Assembly (NCBI RefSeq): GCF_041429795.1
Contig: NZ_CP163424.1
Coordinates: forward strand, 2,110,001-2,174,000
Length of the DNA stretch: 64,000 nt
From: Algimonas porphyrae
GTDB taxonomy: Bacteria > Pseudomonadota > Alphaproteobacteria > Caulobacterales > Maricaulaceae
Direction: 5' to 3'
A program made the translations under genes and the position numbers. This document shows positions 27,351-36,825 of the stretch, one piece after another; position 1 is the stretch's first letter, and the number at the start of each line of letters is the position of its first letter. The notes beneath the pieces are model-generated. The model was not told the origin of the DNA, made no database searches, and worked only from the letters and a program-made list of their open reading frames with translations.

Positions 27351-27800
27351 ATGAAGAAATTTCAAAAACTGGCTCTTGGACTGACACTGGCTGTCGCGAC
27401 AGCCATGCCCGCCGCCGCCAATGATGCAGCTATGTGCAAAACCTACGGGAAATTCGGTGGTGCCATGGTCGACTTCATGCTGCCGCTGACCATGCAGAAC
27501 TTCGTCGATATGATGACAGGCCAGAAGCCCGAACTTCTGTCGGAGATGACCCAGAGTCTGCTGACCTATCTGGACGGGACGGACCTATACAACATGGCAC
27601 AAATGGACGGTGACGAATCCGATCTTCTCGGGGAAGCAGCAGGCGGAGTTGCAATTGAACTGTTGATGTCGGGCCGCGCAACCAATGACCAGGAAGTCAT
27701 CACCTTGATGGAAGATGCCTGCCTGAAAGTCGGGATCGACGCGATTATCGACAATCAGAGAATTGCCAACAAGGCGGAAGCTCAGAACTTAGGCGAGTAG
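27351..27800 (+). CDS. Small exported protein of unknown function
   Basis: 149 residues from the ATG at 27351; the longer frame overlaps uvrA and is not supported. A clear signal peptide MKKFQKLALGLTLAVATAMP..AAA precedes an acidic, helical mature protein with two cysteines (AMCKTYGK and EDACLKVG), which could form a disulfide in the periplasm. I do not recognise the family. It follows uvrA by 67 nt and converges with the TonB-domain gene. Confidence 0.65.
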   Translation: MKKFQKLALGLTLAVATAMPAAANDAAMCKTYGKFGGAMVDFMLPLTMQNFVDMMTGQKPELLSEMTQSLLTYLDGTDLYNMAQMDGDESDLLGEAAGGVAIELLMSGRATNDQEVITLMEDACLKVGIDAIIDNQRIANKAEAQNLGE

Positions 27801-27852
27801 AACGGGGAAAACACGACCGCCCTGTCAGCGGCCGAAGCTTCTTTCCCTCACC

Positions 27853-28965
27853 CTACCAGATCGTATTGCCGCTACCGTCAGACAGGACAAACCGGATTGT
27901 GGTAACGATATCCGTCCGGTCGGACATATCTTCATCCGCGGTCCTCGGAGAATATTGCCATTTTTCCACGGCTTTGAGAGCGGGTTTTTCGAAATATTCC
28001 GGCCAGGCGGTGACGACACGCTTGTTCGTCGGCTTGCCATCATCCGTCAGATCGAATTCGACGACCACATAGCCTGACTGCTGCGCCCGGCGCGGCATGA
28101 TCGGCGGCACACGGTGGATCGGCTTGACACTTTCATTGCGCGCCTTGTCATAGGGCCAGCATTGGCACAGGCCGTTCTGTTCGGCCTCGTCCAGATCGCC
28201 CTGATCGTACAAGGCGGACCGCATGTATATCCAACGCCCCAAGGCAGCGCCGACGAGCGGGTATTTTTCCGGGTCGAGCCCATCCGTCGCTTCCATCACC
28301 TCCTGATAGCTGAGCGCCGCATCCATATAGTTCTGCTCATATTCGTGGCCATAACCCCGATAGAGTTGCGCCCTGATCTTGTAACCGCTCTCGATCCCGT
28401 CAGTCGCATTTTCGAATACGGTCAGAGCGCGCTCGGCATAATCGACCGCCTTGTCAGCATTGCCCCGCCCGGCATGTGCGCCTGCGACCATAGTCATGAT
28501 TTCAGCCGTGAAGGTGCTGCCGGACAGACCGCTCGCCTCCGCGTATTCGACAAGGTCTTCACCTTCCTTCAGCCTTTTCCAGTTATCATCGAACACACCG
28601 AGCAAAGTCAGTCGGACAATGCCTCGCTCGAGATAGACCAGCGGCGCATCCGCGCCATAATCCGTGACCAGTTCCATGGCCCGCGACGCGGCTTTCAACT
28701 GTTCTTTTTCAACATCGCCCGTCAGAAGCGACGCATAATTATTGGCGAGGTCGCCCGTCGTCTTCGTATCGCCCATTTTCGCTTCCGCCCGTTCCCAGGC
28801 AATCCGGGCTGCCGTTCGGGCAACGTCAATCTTGCCTTCCGTCATTGCCGTTTCATAGGCGCGGTAAGCCTTGACGACATCAGGCGGGATCGCAGCCTGC
28901 GCAGCCGCGACAGGCAGGCCGACAAAAGCCAGAGTCAGACAGAGCGTTATAAGTGCCCGGATCAT
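27853..28965 (-). CDS. Periplasmic TPR protein with C-terminal TonB-like domain
   Basis: 370 residues with signal peptide MIRALITLCLTLAFVGLP..AQA. Residues 25-260 are helical repeats of TPR type (TTGDLANNYASLL, GRGNADKAVDYAERAL, DAALSYQEVMEAT). The C-terminus (about 280-370) matches TonB_C: PPIMPRRAQQSGYVVVEFDL, PEYFEKPALKAVEKWQYSP. There is no TM-anchored proline-rich TonB segment, so it is unlikely to be a classical energy transducer; the domain may serve in envelope interactions. Its ATG overlaps the preceding membrane-protein gene (ATGA). Confidence 0.8.
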   Translation of the reverse strand: MIRALITLCLTLAFVGLPVAAAQAAIPPDVVKAYRAYETAMTEGKIDVARTAARIAWERAEAKMGDTKTTGDLANNYASLLTGDVEKEQLKAASRAMELVTDYGADAPLVYLERGIVRLTLLGVFDDNWKRLKEGEDLVEYAEASGLSGSTFTAEIMTMVAGAHAGRGNADKAVDYAERALTVFENATDGIESGYKIRAQLYRGYGHEYEQNYMDAALSYQEVMEATDGLDPEKYPLVGAALGRWIYMRSALYDQGDLDEAEQNGLCQCWPYDKARNESVKPIHRVPPIMPRRAQQSGYVVVEFDLTDDGKPTNKRVVTAWPEYFEKPALKAVEKWQYSPRTADEDMSDRTDIVTTIRFVLSDGSGNTIW

Positions 28966-29951
28966 AATGCCTCCTGTTCAGGGTTTTGCCCGTAAGGGAC
29001 ATCTTGCGCGGCATCCGCCCACTGTTTCGTAAAATAGGCCTGCGGACCAGCAATGATCATGTAGAAGAAAGCCATACCGGCGGACATGAGGAAAAGCGCG
29101 ACCGCCAGGCCGGCTTTAAATCCCGGCGAGTTGACCGCCTGCTGGACCAGATCAACAACTTCTTGTGAATCCTCGGCCAAGATCGCCGAGAACAATTCCG
29201 CAGACATCAAACCTGACAGGCCTGACAGAAAACCTGCAGTGGAGAGCGCATAATAGGCGATATAACCGATCAGTCCGGCTACAAAGATAGAGCCGAAAAT
29301 CGCACCCCGCCTGCCCTTCGACACATGACGCGCCGCGAGAACGTGCGTGTTACCCCGCAGAGCGGTCAATGCGCCCGCTGGAGAGATCACCACCATGAAC
29401 CAGTAGATCACGACCATCAGCGCGATCATGAAGATAAATCCCAGGAATATTGCAAAACCGAAAGCCGATTCACCCATCATTACCCCGGCAAAACCAAAGA
29501 CGAGGCCTATGATGATACCGCCCGCAATTGCTACGACATAGACCAATGCGTAAAATCCCAGGATCGCCAGAGCCTGTTGGACTTCGTCCCGACCAAACCG
29601 GAAAGGGAAAAGCCCGTCGTCGACACCGAAAAAATAGGCCCTGTAAAAGGCGGCTCTGACAATGGCGTTGGCCGAAAAACTCAATACAATCAGTACAAAG
29701 ACAAACATCATCACTTTGCCCAGTTCCGACATCATCGCGCCCGTCGAGCTATCCATCGACGACAGGATCATGCGGCCATAGGACGCGGCCATAGGCGGCA
29801 AAAGCAATAGGTAGATGATGGTAAGTGCGATCGTCAGATAAGCCGTCAATATCCAGAAAAGCTTCGCTCCCCCCGGTGATCGAAACGCGCCAAACATGGC
29901 GTCCGTAATTTCGTAATCCCTTGTATAGGGTGTCGGTTCGATTGGTTTCAT
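28962..29951 (-). CDS. Integral membrane protein of unknown function
   Basis: 329 residues from the ATG at 29951, chosen for the GGAGGG site just upstream over a start four codons earlier. Six or so hydrophobic segments are visible (for example FWILTAYLTIALTIIYLLLL, MMFVFVLIVLSFSANAIV, GFYALVYVVAIAGGIIIGLV). The pattern, with LFPFRFGRDEVQQALAILGF between helices, resembles alphaproteobacterial proteins annotated only as hypothetical membrane proteins. Overlaps the TonB-domain gene by 4 nt, so the two probably act together. Confidence 0.75.
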   Translation of the reverse strand: MKPIEPTPYTRDYEITDAMFGAFRSPGGAKLFWILTAYLTIALTIIYLLLLPPMAASYGRMILSSMDSSTGAMMSELGKVMMFVFVLIVLSFSANAIVRAAFYRAYFFGVDDGLFPFRFGRDEVQQALAILGFYALVYVVAIAGGIIIGLVFGFAGVMMGESAFGFAIFLGFIFMIALMVVIYWFMVVISPAGALTALRGNTHVLAARHVSKGRRGAIFGSIFVAGLIGYIAYYALSTAGFLSGLSGLMSAELFSAILAEDSQEVVDLVQQAVNSPGFKAGLAVALFLMSAGMAFFYMIIAGPQAYFTKQWADAAQDVPYGQNPEQEAL

Positions 29952-30071
29952 GCTGCCCTCCACGTTTCAACTTACAGGCGACACATTGACTGCGCAACCT
30001 TCAGGCTATGAACGACACACTTGATGCGCGCCCATATTGCCTAAGCGCGATCAAAGCCCTAGGTCGCGCGG

Positions 30072-31451
30072 ATGCCTGCATCTGTCCATATCGTCGGCGC
30101 CGGTCTCGCCGGATCCGAGGCCGCTTGGCAAGCCGCCGAAGCGGGCGTGCCCGTCATCCTGCACGAAATGCGGCCCCAGCGCATGACAGCCGCGCACCAG
30201 ACCGGCGGCTGCGCTGAACTGGTCTGTTCCAATTCCTTTCGTTCGGATGATCATCTCGGCAATGCGGTCGGTTTGCTGCATGAGGAAATGCGCCGCAATG
30301 GCTCGCTGATCATGGGCATGGGCGATCTGTTCCAGCTTCCTGCAGGCGGGGCGCTGGCGGTCGATCGCGATGCGTTCTCCGACGCTGTGACCACCCTGCT
30401 GTCGCAGCATCCGAACATTACGATCGAATATGGCGAAGTGGCTGGCCTGCCGCCGCGCGAATGGGGCAATACGATCATCGCGACGGGACCGCTGACATCG
30501 GACTCGCTGGCCAAATCTATTCTCGCTGAGACGGACGAAGACAGTCTGGCCTTCTTCGATGCCATCGCCCCGATCGTCTATAAGGACAGTATCGACTTCG
30601 ACAAAGCCTGGTTCCAGTCCCGCTATGACAAGAAGGGGCCTGGCGGCGACGGGGCGGACTATATCAACTGCCCGCTCGACAGGGACCAGTATTACGCCTT
30701 CATCGACGCGCTGACATCTGCGGATCAGACGGAATTCAAGGATTTCGAGAAGGATACACCCTATTTCGAATCCTGCCTGCCGATCGAAGTCATGGCGTCA
30801 CGTGGCCCGGAAACGCTGCGCTTCGGACCGATGAAGCCGGTCGGATTGACCAACCCGCATAATCCGACCGTCAAAGCCTATGCGATCGCGCAGCTGCGAC
30901 AGGATAACGGGCTCGGTACGCTCTACAATATGGTCGGATTTCAGACGAAGATGAAATATGGCGCGCAGGCCGACGTCATCCGGATGATCCCAGGACTGGA
31001 AAAGGCTGTTTTTGCCCGGCTGGGCGGTATTCACCGCAATACCTTCATCAACAGCCCGAAACTGCTGGATCGGCAGCTGCGACTAGGCTCGCGACCTGAC
31101 TTGCGCTTTGCTGGTCAGATCATGGGGGTCGAAGGCTATGTGGAAAGTGCTGCACTCGGCCTGATCGCCGGACGAATGGCTGCGGCCCAGGCCAAAGGCG
31201 ATGCGCTCGATCCGCCGCCGCCCACGACGGCGCTGGGCGCATTGGTTGAACATGTTACGGGCGGTTTCATGGACGGGCCGAAAGCCAAGTTCCAGCCGAT
31301 GAACGTCAATTTCGGCCTGATGCCGCCGGTCGACAATCTGGTTATGAAAAACCCGGATGGCAGCCGCGCCAGAGGCAAGCAGAAGACCCGCGTCAAACGC
31401 CGCGCCATGGCGGAACGCGCCCTGGCCGATATCGGCAGCTGGGCGCCCTAG
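30072..31451 (+). CDS. trmFO: Methylenetetrahydrofolate-tRNA-(uracil-5-)-methyltransferase
   Basis: Folate- and FAD-dependent enzyme that makes m5U54 in the T-loop of tRNA. The FAD motif [20 protein letters not shown] is at residues 6-25, followed by [20 protein letters not shown] and [11 protein letters not shown]. Further on are [31 protein letters not shown] and NFGLMPPV. 459 residues, full length. Its TAG stop overlaps the convergent downstream gene by 4 nt. Confidence 0.96.
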   Translation: MPASVHIVGAGLAGSEAAWQAAEAGVPVILHEMRPQRMTAAHQTGGCAELVCSNSFRSDDHLGNAVGLLHEEMRRNGSLIMGMGDLFQLPAGGALAVDRDAFSDAVTTLLSQHPNITIEYGEVAGLPPREWGNTIIATGPLTSDSLAKSILAETDEDSLAFFDAIAPIVYKDSIDFDKAWFQSRYDKKGPGGDGADYINCPLDRDQYYAFIDALTSADQTEFKDFEKDTPYFESCLPIEVMASRGPETLRFGPMKPVGLTNPHNPTVKAYAIAQLRQDNGLGTLYNMVGFQTKMKYGAQADVIRMIPGLEKAVFARLGGIHRNTFINSPKLLDRQLRLGSRPDLRFAGQIMGVEGYVESAALGLIAGRMAAAQAKGDALDPPPPTTALGALVEHVTGGFMDGPKAKFQPMNVNFGLMPPVDNLVMKNPDGSRARGKQKTRVKRRAMAERALADIGSWAP

Positions 31452-32191
31452 AGCCGCCCTGTCGCGACCGTTCTGAGCATGCGAAGCTGCTTCGCAAAAG
31501 GCGAGTAGTCAGGCACATTGCCGGCCGGATCATAGCCGGGCTTGGCCATCCGTTTCAGAAACCCCGGCACAAGGGCCCCATAGGCCAAAGCCGGAATGGC
31601 AGGTCCGAGCGGATCTTTCCGGGCCTCTGAGTAGGCGCTCTTCGCTGCATCGGCGATGTCTTCAAAGGCCAGTCCGGACAGTATACCTTGCGTGTAATAG
31701 CGGTAGCTCCGGGCCAGCCCCGTCATCCCCCACGCCCGACCGGCCATCAGACCGCCCTGCCCGCCGCACAGGAACACAGCCGCCCGCGCCAGTGCGCCAG
31801 ACGTGGCATCGGCATAATCGATCCCGTCCTGGATCGTAGCGAAGGGTTGAGGATCGAGATCGCGCTCCCGCCCGTCAATGATGCGGTCGAGCAGAAAGCG
31901 GCTTATTCCTGTCTGCGCGATCATCTCAGCCAGCGGCGTCGTCACTTCATGCGCGCGGACTGTCCGACCGTCGAACATCTCGCCCAGCGCGTCGCGCCAC
32001 CACTGATAGCGGATTGCGCCCATCATCGGCTCGCTAACCAGTTCCGGGACTTTGGCGAGTTCCGCGTGAAACGCATAGAGCGTGAGCAGACGGTCACGAA
32101 TGTCCGGATCGGCCATCCGTGCGGCACGAACCCGGTCCGGGTCGAGCTGTTCCAACCGCGTCAGAACTGAACTGTCGATATGGATTGGCAC
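31448..32191 (-). CDS. Squalene/phytoene synthase-fold protein, NDUFAF6-like
   Basis: 247 residues of the squalene/phytoene synthase superfamily: [20 protein letters not shown] near the N-terminus, [33 protein letters not shown] and a downstream [17 protein letters not shown]. The DxxxD pairs expected of true prenyl synthases are poorly kept, and the sequence looks closer to the NDUFAF6 branch, whose mitochondrial member is a complex I assembly factor. A link to the nuo operon 20 kb away is inference from the family only. No carotenoid or hopanoid genes are adjacent. Confidence 0.75.
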   Translation of the reverse strand: MPIHIDSSVLTRLEQLDPDRVRAARMADPDIRDRLLTLYAFHAELAKVPELVSEPMMGAIRYQWWRDALGEMFDGRTVRAHEVTTPLAEMIAQTGISRFLLDRIIDGRERDLDPQPFATIQDGIDYADATSGALARAAVFLCGGQGGLMAGRAWGMTGLARSYRYYTQGILSGLAFEDIADAAKSAYSEARKDPLGPAIPALAYGALVPGFLKRMAKPGYDPAGNVPDYSPFAKQLRMLRTVATGRL

Positions 32192-32205
32192 GAGAGTCCC
32201 GGGTT

Positions 32206-32257
32206 AATCTTGCGAAGCGCCGACCAAATGCCTATCCCGGGCCTTCGAAGCAAGATT
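32206..32257. repeat. AATCTTGC inverted repeat upstream of sodB
   Basis: AATCTTGC at 32206-32213 and GCAAGATT at 32250-32257 form perfect 8-bp arms 36 nt apart, about 145 nt before the sodB ATG. The inner GAAG/CTTC bases may extend the pairing. Could be part of a control region; nothing identifies the factor. Confidence 0.3.
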
Positions 32258-32400
32258 TCCTGTCGGAAAGTGGGTCGTGATCATCATTGCCCCTCCCTCG
32301 GCTGGAAAATACTTCCGCATCGCTGACGACTTTCCCCGGGAATAGGAACCATCAACCGGTCTGTCCCGTAGAATGAACTGACAACCAAGGAGATTATAGA

Positions 32401-32985
32401 ATGGCTTTTGAACTTCCCGACCTTCCCTATGCACGCGATGCCCTCGCCCCGACCATCAGCGAAGAGACGCTGAACTACCATTACGGCAAACATCATCAGG
32501 CCTATGTCAACAAGCTGAATGACGGCATCAAAGGCACGGAATTCGAAGATATGAGCCTGGAAGAGATCATCCGGAAGTCCGATGGCGGTCTGTTCAACAA
32601 TGCTGCTCAGGTCTGGAACCACACATTCTATTGGCACTCCATGACCCCCAACGGTGGGGGCAAGCCCACTGGCAAGATCGGCGAAATGATCGACCGCGAT
32701 TTCGGCAGCTATGATGACTTCGTCACCGCATTCAAGGATAAGGGCGGCAGCCAGTTCGGATCCGGCTGGGCCTGGCTGGTGCAGAAGGCTGACGGCACGC
32801 TTGACGTGACCAATACGGCCAATGCTCACACCCCTGTCGAAGGCGAAGAGGTGACGCCGCTCCTGACGATGGATGTGTGGGAGCATGCCTATTATCTGGA
32901 TTACCAGAACGCCCGTCCGTCCTATATGAACAGCTTCCTCGACAAGCTGGTCAACTGGGACTTTGCTGAGAGCAATCTGGCATAG
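32401..32985 (+). CDS. sodB: Superoxide dismutase, iron type
   Basis: Converts superoxide to oxygen and hydrogen peroxide in the cytosol. 194 residues. Metal ligands are visible: His in LNYHYGKHHQAYVNKLN (about 28), His in AQVWNHTFYWHSM (about 75), and Asp/His in TMDVWEHAYYLDYQN (about 159/163). FGSGWAWLV and AQVWNHTFYW are typical of the iron enzyme. An AAGGAG site lies 9 nt before the ATG. A strong bidirectional terminator follows. Confidence 0.98.
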   Translation: MAFELPDLPYARDALAPTISEETLNYHYGKHHQAYVNKLNDGIKGTEFEDMSLEEIIRKSDGGLFNNAAQVWNHTFYWHSMTPNGGGKPTGKIGEMIDRDFGSYDDFVTAFKDKGGSQFGSGWAWLVQKADGTLDVTNTANAHTPVEGEEVTPLLTMDVWEHAYYLDYQNARPSYMNSFLDKLVNWDFAESNLA

Positions 32986-33007
32986 GGCGAACACCCCGCC
33001 AGACATG

Positions 33008-33035
33008 AAAAAGCCCGCTCAGGCGGGCTTTTTTT
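33008..33035. terminator. Bidirectional intrinsic terminator between sodB and secF
   Basis: GCCCGC (33013-33018), loop TCAG, GCGGGC (33023-33028), with five A before and seven T after. It sits 23 nt after the sodB stop and 28 nt beyond the secF stop and has the right tract for both directions. Confidence 0.92.
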
Positions 33036-33062
33036 GTAGGTATGGAACGCCCCAGATAACGT

Positions 33063-34082
33063 TCAGACCGTTTTGGCTACGTCGTCTTTCGGGGCGTCGA
33101 TCCGGGACCCACGCTTGAGCTTGAGGACAAGCAGGAGCGGGCTGGCGACGAAGATGGACGAGTAGGTCCCGACGATCACGCCCCAGATCATGGCGAATGA
33201 GAAGCCTTCCAGACCCGGTCCGCCCAGCACATAGAGCGCCGTCAGAGCGAGCAATGTCGTCATCGATGTCAGAATGGTCCGCGACAAGGTGTCATTGATC
33301 GAGATATTGATGACTTCGGCCAGCGGCATCTTCTTATATTTTCGCAAGTTCTCCCGAATGCGGTCATAGACGATCACCGTATCGTTGAGGGAGTAGCCGA
33401 CAATCGTCAGAATGGCCGCGATGATCGCCAGGTTGAATTCGATCTGGAACAGTTCGAATACGCCCAGGGTCAGGATCACATCGTGCAGCAGCGCCGCAAC
33501 CGCTCCCAGACCGAACTGCCATTCGAAGCGGAACCAGATATAGGCCAAGACAAGGCCAAGCGCGAGCACCACGGCAATAAGGCCCTTGCGCCGCAATTCA
33601 CCCGAGACTTTGCCTGATACGGTTTCGGTCGAAATCAGTTTCAAATTGTCATACTGTCCTTCGAGGGCCTCGAAGAGAGCGGCCTGCGCCACCTGTTGCG
33701 CGTCTGTCTGCGCCTGACGTTCCGCTTCGCCATCGGCCGACGCATCGTCGGAGCCGCCTTCTTCGATCTGGAGCGGCAGGCTGATCCGCAAATAGTCATG
33801 GTCGATCAACGATCCAGCCGGCTGCGAAATGTTCTGCACCTGTGAACCTTCGAAGCGTGTCTGAACGAAGTTCTGCACGTCGGCTGGAGGTTCAACACCA
33901 AAATCCACCGTCGTCACGACACCACCGGTGAAATCGAGGCCGTAATTGAGGCCCTTGGTGATGAAGAGCGTCATGGAAATGATTACGGCAATAATCGAAA
34001 TCACCCCGGCGACGAGGCGGGCCGAGATAAACGGAACACGCGGTTCGACCGGCAGAATTCTGACGAGGGAAATGTCACGCAT
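33063..34082 (-). CDS. secF: Protein-export membrane protein SecF
   Basis: Partner of SecD in the Sec translocon accessory complex that uses the proton gradient to pull substrates into the periplasm. 339 residues from the ATG at 34082, which follows the secD stop by 11 nt and has AGGAC ahead; the longer frame overlaps secD. Features: GLNYGLDFTGGVVTTVDFG after the first helix, a periplasmic domain, then TIVGYSLNDTVIVYDRIREN and DTLSRTILTSMTTLLALTAL with the last helices. Confidence 0.97.
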   Translation of the reverse strand: MRDISLVRILPVEPRVPFISARLVAGVISIIAVIISMTLFITKGLNYGLDFTGGVVTTVDFGVEPPADVQNFVQTRFEGSQVQNISQPAGSLIDHDYLRISLPLQIEEGGSDDASADGEAERQAQTDAQQVAQAALFEALEGQYDNLKLISTETVSGKVSGELRRKGLIAVVLALGLVLAYIWFRFEWQFGLGAVAALLHDVILTLGVFELFQIEFNLAIIAAILTIVGYSLNDTVIVYDRIRENLRKYKKMPLAEVINISINDTLSRTILTSMTTLLALTALYVLGGPGLEGFSFAMIWGVIVGTYSSIFVASPLLLVLKLKRGSRIDAPKDDVAKTV

Positions 34083-34093
34083 GGCGATAGGTC

Positions 34094-35737
34094 CTAGATC
34101 GGCAGAGATTTGGGCCGCGTACCGCGCAGCCATGTGGCCGTCAGCAGACGGGCAAAGACGACCGCCGTAAAGACGGAGGTCACGATCCCGATCGCCAGCG
34201 TCACGGCAAAGCCGCGGACCGGACCGGACCCAACGAAGTAGAGTGTGATTGCGGCAATCAGCGTCGTGATGTTCGCGTCCAGAATGGGCGCGAGCGAACG
34301 GCGATAGCCGGTCTCGATCGCACTGACTGGTGGACGGCCATTATGGGTCTCTTCGCGAATGCGTTCGAAGATCAGCACATTGGCATCCACCGCCATACCG
34401 ATCGTCAGGATGATCCCGGCAATGCCCGGCAGGGTTAGCGTCGCACCGAGCACCGTCAGAGCCGCGGCGATCAGGCCGATATTGGTTGCAAGCGCCAGAT
34501 TGGCGATCGTGCCGAATCGCAGACCATAGGAAAGCCACATGAAGGCCGCGACGCCCATCAGACCGATGATCGAAGCGACCTGCCCGGCCCGGATCGACGC
34601 TTCGCCAAGTTCCGCAGAGACGGTTCGTTCTTCGACGATAACCAGCTTGGCAGGCAAGGCACCAGCATTGAGCAGGCGCGAGAGTTCCGAGGCGGAATCA
34701 GGGGTAAAGGATCCTTCGATAAAACCCCGACCGCCCGTAATCGCGCCGCGAATATTCGGCGCTGTGATGATCTCGCCATCCAGGACAACCGCAAAGGGCT
34801 TACCGATATTTTTGGCCGTCATCTCACCGAACAGGCGCGAACACCGGAAGTTGAAGCTGAAATTGACGATGGCCGAACCGTTGTCCGGATGAACGCCAGG
34901 AGAGCTGTTTTCGAGGCATTCACCGGTAATTCGCGTGCTTTCCTCAACGATCAGGCCGCCTGCCGTATCCTGATGCGGGAAGTAGCGCGTCCCGATACTG
35001 GCCAGACGGGCATCGCCCGTTTCAGGATCGAACGTCTGAACGGCCTGCGCCAACGCACGCTCCTGATTACTGTCGGGGTGCACGAGGTGGAAGGACAGGT
35101 TGGCCGTCCGGTTGATGGCCGCCTTGATCTCATCGATATTCTTCGCGCCGGGAACCTGCAGCAGAATGCGATCATCGCCTTCGCGTACCAGCGTCATCTC
35201 TGTCGTACCTGATGGATCGATCCGGTCGCGCAGGACTTCGATCGATTGCTCGATCGTGCGTTTACGAATAGCCTCGATCTGTGCGTCCGTAATGCGCACG
35301 GAGAAACCATCATTGCCGACGGATGTAACTTCGGTCCGGCGCGGCGATCCGATCTGTGTCGGATCGACGGGCGTGCTCATTTCCTGCAGCACGGCCAGCG
35401 CCCGGTCCTGATCGGCGGCATTGCGAAGCCGCCCGACGACAAGCCCGTTCTGAATGCGGATCTGATCGCCCTGAATGCGGGGATTGGCATCGCGGAATTC
35501 GGTCAGAATGCCCGTCCGCTCATTGACCAGCGCCTGTTGCAGAACTGACGATAGATCGACTTCCAGCAGCATATGCGCGCCGCCTTGCAGGTCGAGCCCC
35601 AGATTGATCGTCTTTTGCAGAAATGTCGGAAGCTTGGCGCGCGTGTCCGAATTCATTACATTTGGGGCCGCGAGGATGATCCCCAGAGCAACCAATCCGA
35701 CGATGAAGATCGTCTTCCAGCGGCTGAAAAATAGCAT
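34094..35737 (-). CDS. secD: Protein-export membrane protein SecD
   Basis: Large subunit of the SecDF complex, 547 residues. After the first membrane segment comes INLGLDLQGGAHMLLEVDL, then periplasmic P1 regions including DPSGTTEMTLVREGDDRILL and QVPGAKNIDEIKAAI. The membrane half has LPGIAGIILTIGMAVDANVL (the conserved charged helix), IFERIREE and FAVTLAIGIVTSVFTAV. It ends in TAG, 11 nt before secF, and abuts yajC at its start. Confidence 0.98.
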   Translation of the reverse strand: MLFFSRWKTIFIVGLVALGIILAAPNVMNSDTRAKLPTFLQKTINLGLDLQGGAHMLLEVDLSSVLQQALVNERTGILTEFRDANPRIQGDQIRIQNGLVVGRLRNAADQDRALAVLQEMSTPVDPTQIGSPRRTEVTSVGNDGFSVRITDAQIEAIRKRTIEQSIEVLRDRIDPSGTTEMTLVREGDDRILLQVPGAKNIDEIKAAINRTANLSFHLVHPDSNQERALAQAVQTFDPETGDARLASIGTRYFPHQDTAGGLIVEESTRITGECLENSSPGVHPDNGSAIVNFSFNFRCSRLFGEMTAKNIGKPFAVVLDGEIITAPNIRGAITGGRGFIEGSFTPDSASELSRLLNAGALPAKLVIVEERTVSAELGEASIRAGQVASIIGLMGVAAFMWLSYGLRFGTIANLALATNIGLIAAALTVLGATLTLPGIAGIILTIGMAVDANVLIFERIREETHNGRPPVSAIETGYRRSLAPILDANITTLIAAITLYFVGSGPVRGFAVTLAIGIVTSVFTAVVFARLLTATWLRGTRPKSLPI

Positions 35738-36063
35738 CAGTCGTTCGCCGCTGACTTGCGATTGCGAACATCAGCGATCATGCTCCGGACGACTTTCACA
35801 TCCTGGTTCGCGCCCAAGGTCACGACGACTTCGTCTTCGGTGACTTTCTTGACCTTGCCGATCAGACCGCCATTGGTGACAACTTCGTCGCCTCGCACGA
35901 TCGCCTCGAGCATGGCCCTGTGTTTCTTCATGCGCTGGCTTTGGGGCCGGATCAGCAGAAAGTAGAAGATCAGACCGATAACGGCCAGCATGAGGATCTG
36001 GCCCCCAACCGCAGTCCCCGCGCCGCCCGCTGGTGCGGCTTGCTGAATCAGCGTGATAATCAT
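35737..36063 (-). CDS. yajC: Sec translocase accessory subunit YajC
   Basis: Small single-pass inner-membrane protein bound to SecDF. 108 residues from the ATG at 36063, preceded by GGAG; an upstream extension of 15 codons lacks support. The membrane segment ILMLAVIGLIFYFLLIRPQS is followed by the conserved RMKKHRAMLEAIVRGDEVVT and GLIGKVKKV. Its end overlaps the secD start by one base. Order yajC-secD-secF is the standard one. Confidence 0.96.
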   Translation of the reverse strand: MIITLIQQAAPAGGAGTAVGGQILMLAVIGLIFYFLLIRPQSQRMKKHRAMLEAIVRGDEVVTNGGLIGKVKKVTEDEVVVTLGANQDVKVVRSMIADVRNRKSAAND

Positions 36064-36167
36064 GGTGGCTCCGCCTGCGTCAGGATCGGGGCGTCCGCCC
36101 CCGATCAATTCTTTATCGGGCTATATAGAGGCGGAATGTTCAACCGCAAGCAATCGCGGCAGACTGT

Positions 36168-36764
36168 TTAGTCGATGTCGGTCGATTTCGGTGTGCAAGC
36201 CGCAGCCGGAATCTGCAATGACGATCCGATGCGCAGTCTATTGGCGCTCACACCCCGATTTACTGTCATAAAGTCCGCGGGTTTCAGGCAATATCGCCTG
36301 GCAATCCCGAAAAGCGTGTCGCCGGACTGGATCATGTAAACGGACTCGCCTGGCTTGGCCTGTGAGGACGATACACCGGATTGATATGTAGCCGGGATGG
36401 TCCGGGTCGCTGACTGACTGGGAATCCGCAATGTCTGACCCAGCGCCAGACTGTAGCCTTTCAGCGCATTGACCTGCTGGATGTCGGCAATATTGACGCC
36501 ATAGCGCTTTGACAAACCATAAAGCGTGTCCCCATCCGCCACGGTGTGCTGGCCATCGGAACTCTCCGTTCCCGCATAGAGCGGGATTTCTATCAGGGGC
36601 AGCGCGAATTGATATTGCCCGCCTTTCAGGGCGGCCTGTTGCCGCTCCATGACAGCCGCGTCGATCTTGGCCTGCAACTGATCATCCGACAGCGCGGCAC
36701 TGTCCTGCGAAAGGGCGGCGCTCGAGAGTGAAGTTAAAACCACGGCGGAGAGAAAAATACGCAT
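36168..36764 (-). CDS. Exported protein with two LysM domains
   Basis: 198 residues with signal peptide MRIFLSAVVLTSLSSAALS. Two LysM peptidoglycan-binding modules are clear: HTVADGDTLYGLSKRYGVN (about 73-115) and YMIQSGDTLFGIARRYCLK (about 143-187), the second with two cysteines that may form a disulfide. In related genomes this position next to yajC usually holds an NlpD-like protein with LysM plus an M23 peptidase domain; here no peptidase domain is present. It therefore may be a peptidase-less remnant or an independent adaptor. Confidence 0.85.
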   Translation of the reverse strand: MRIFLSAVVLTSLSSAALSQDSAALSDDQLQAKIDAAVMERQQAALKGGQYQFALPLIEIPLYAGTESSDGQHTVADGDTLYGLSKRYGVNIADIQQVNALKGYSLALGQTLRIPSQSATRTIPATYQSGVSSSQAKPGESVYMIQSGDTLFGIARRYCLKPADFMTVNRGVSANRLRIGSSLQIPAAACTPKSTDID

Positions 36765-36810
36765 GGGACGCTCCGATTAAATCAGGAGCCTTAAAATCGC
36801 CCGATCAGGG

Positions 36811-36825
36811 TTAATATCGGACTAA
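36811..36825 (-). promoter_or_regulatory. Candidate CtrA-binding site upstream of the LysM gene
   Basis: On the minus strand the sequence is TTAG-TCCGATA-TTAAC, one mismatch from the CtrA consensus TTAA-N7-TTAAC known in Caulobacter and relatives. It lies about 47 nt upstream of the LysM gene start. CtrA control of envelope genes would be expected, but a single site by eye is weak evidence. Confidence 0.4.

Noticed and set aside
32206-32257. Inverted repeat upstream of sodB as an iron-regulated operator
   Set aside because: The arms do not match Fur, RirA or Irr sites and the spacer is long; kept only as a low-confidence repeat.
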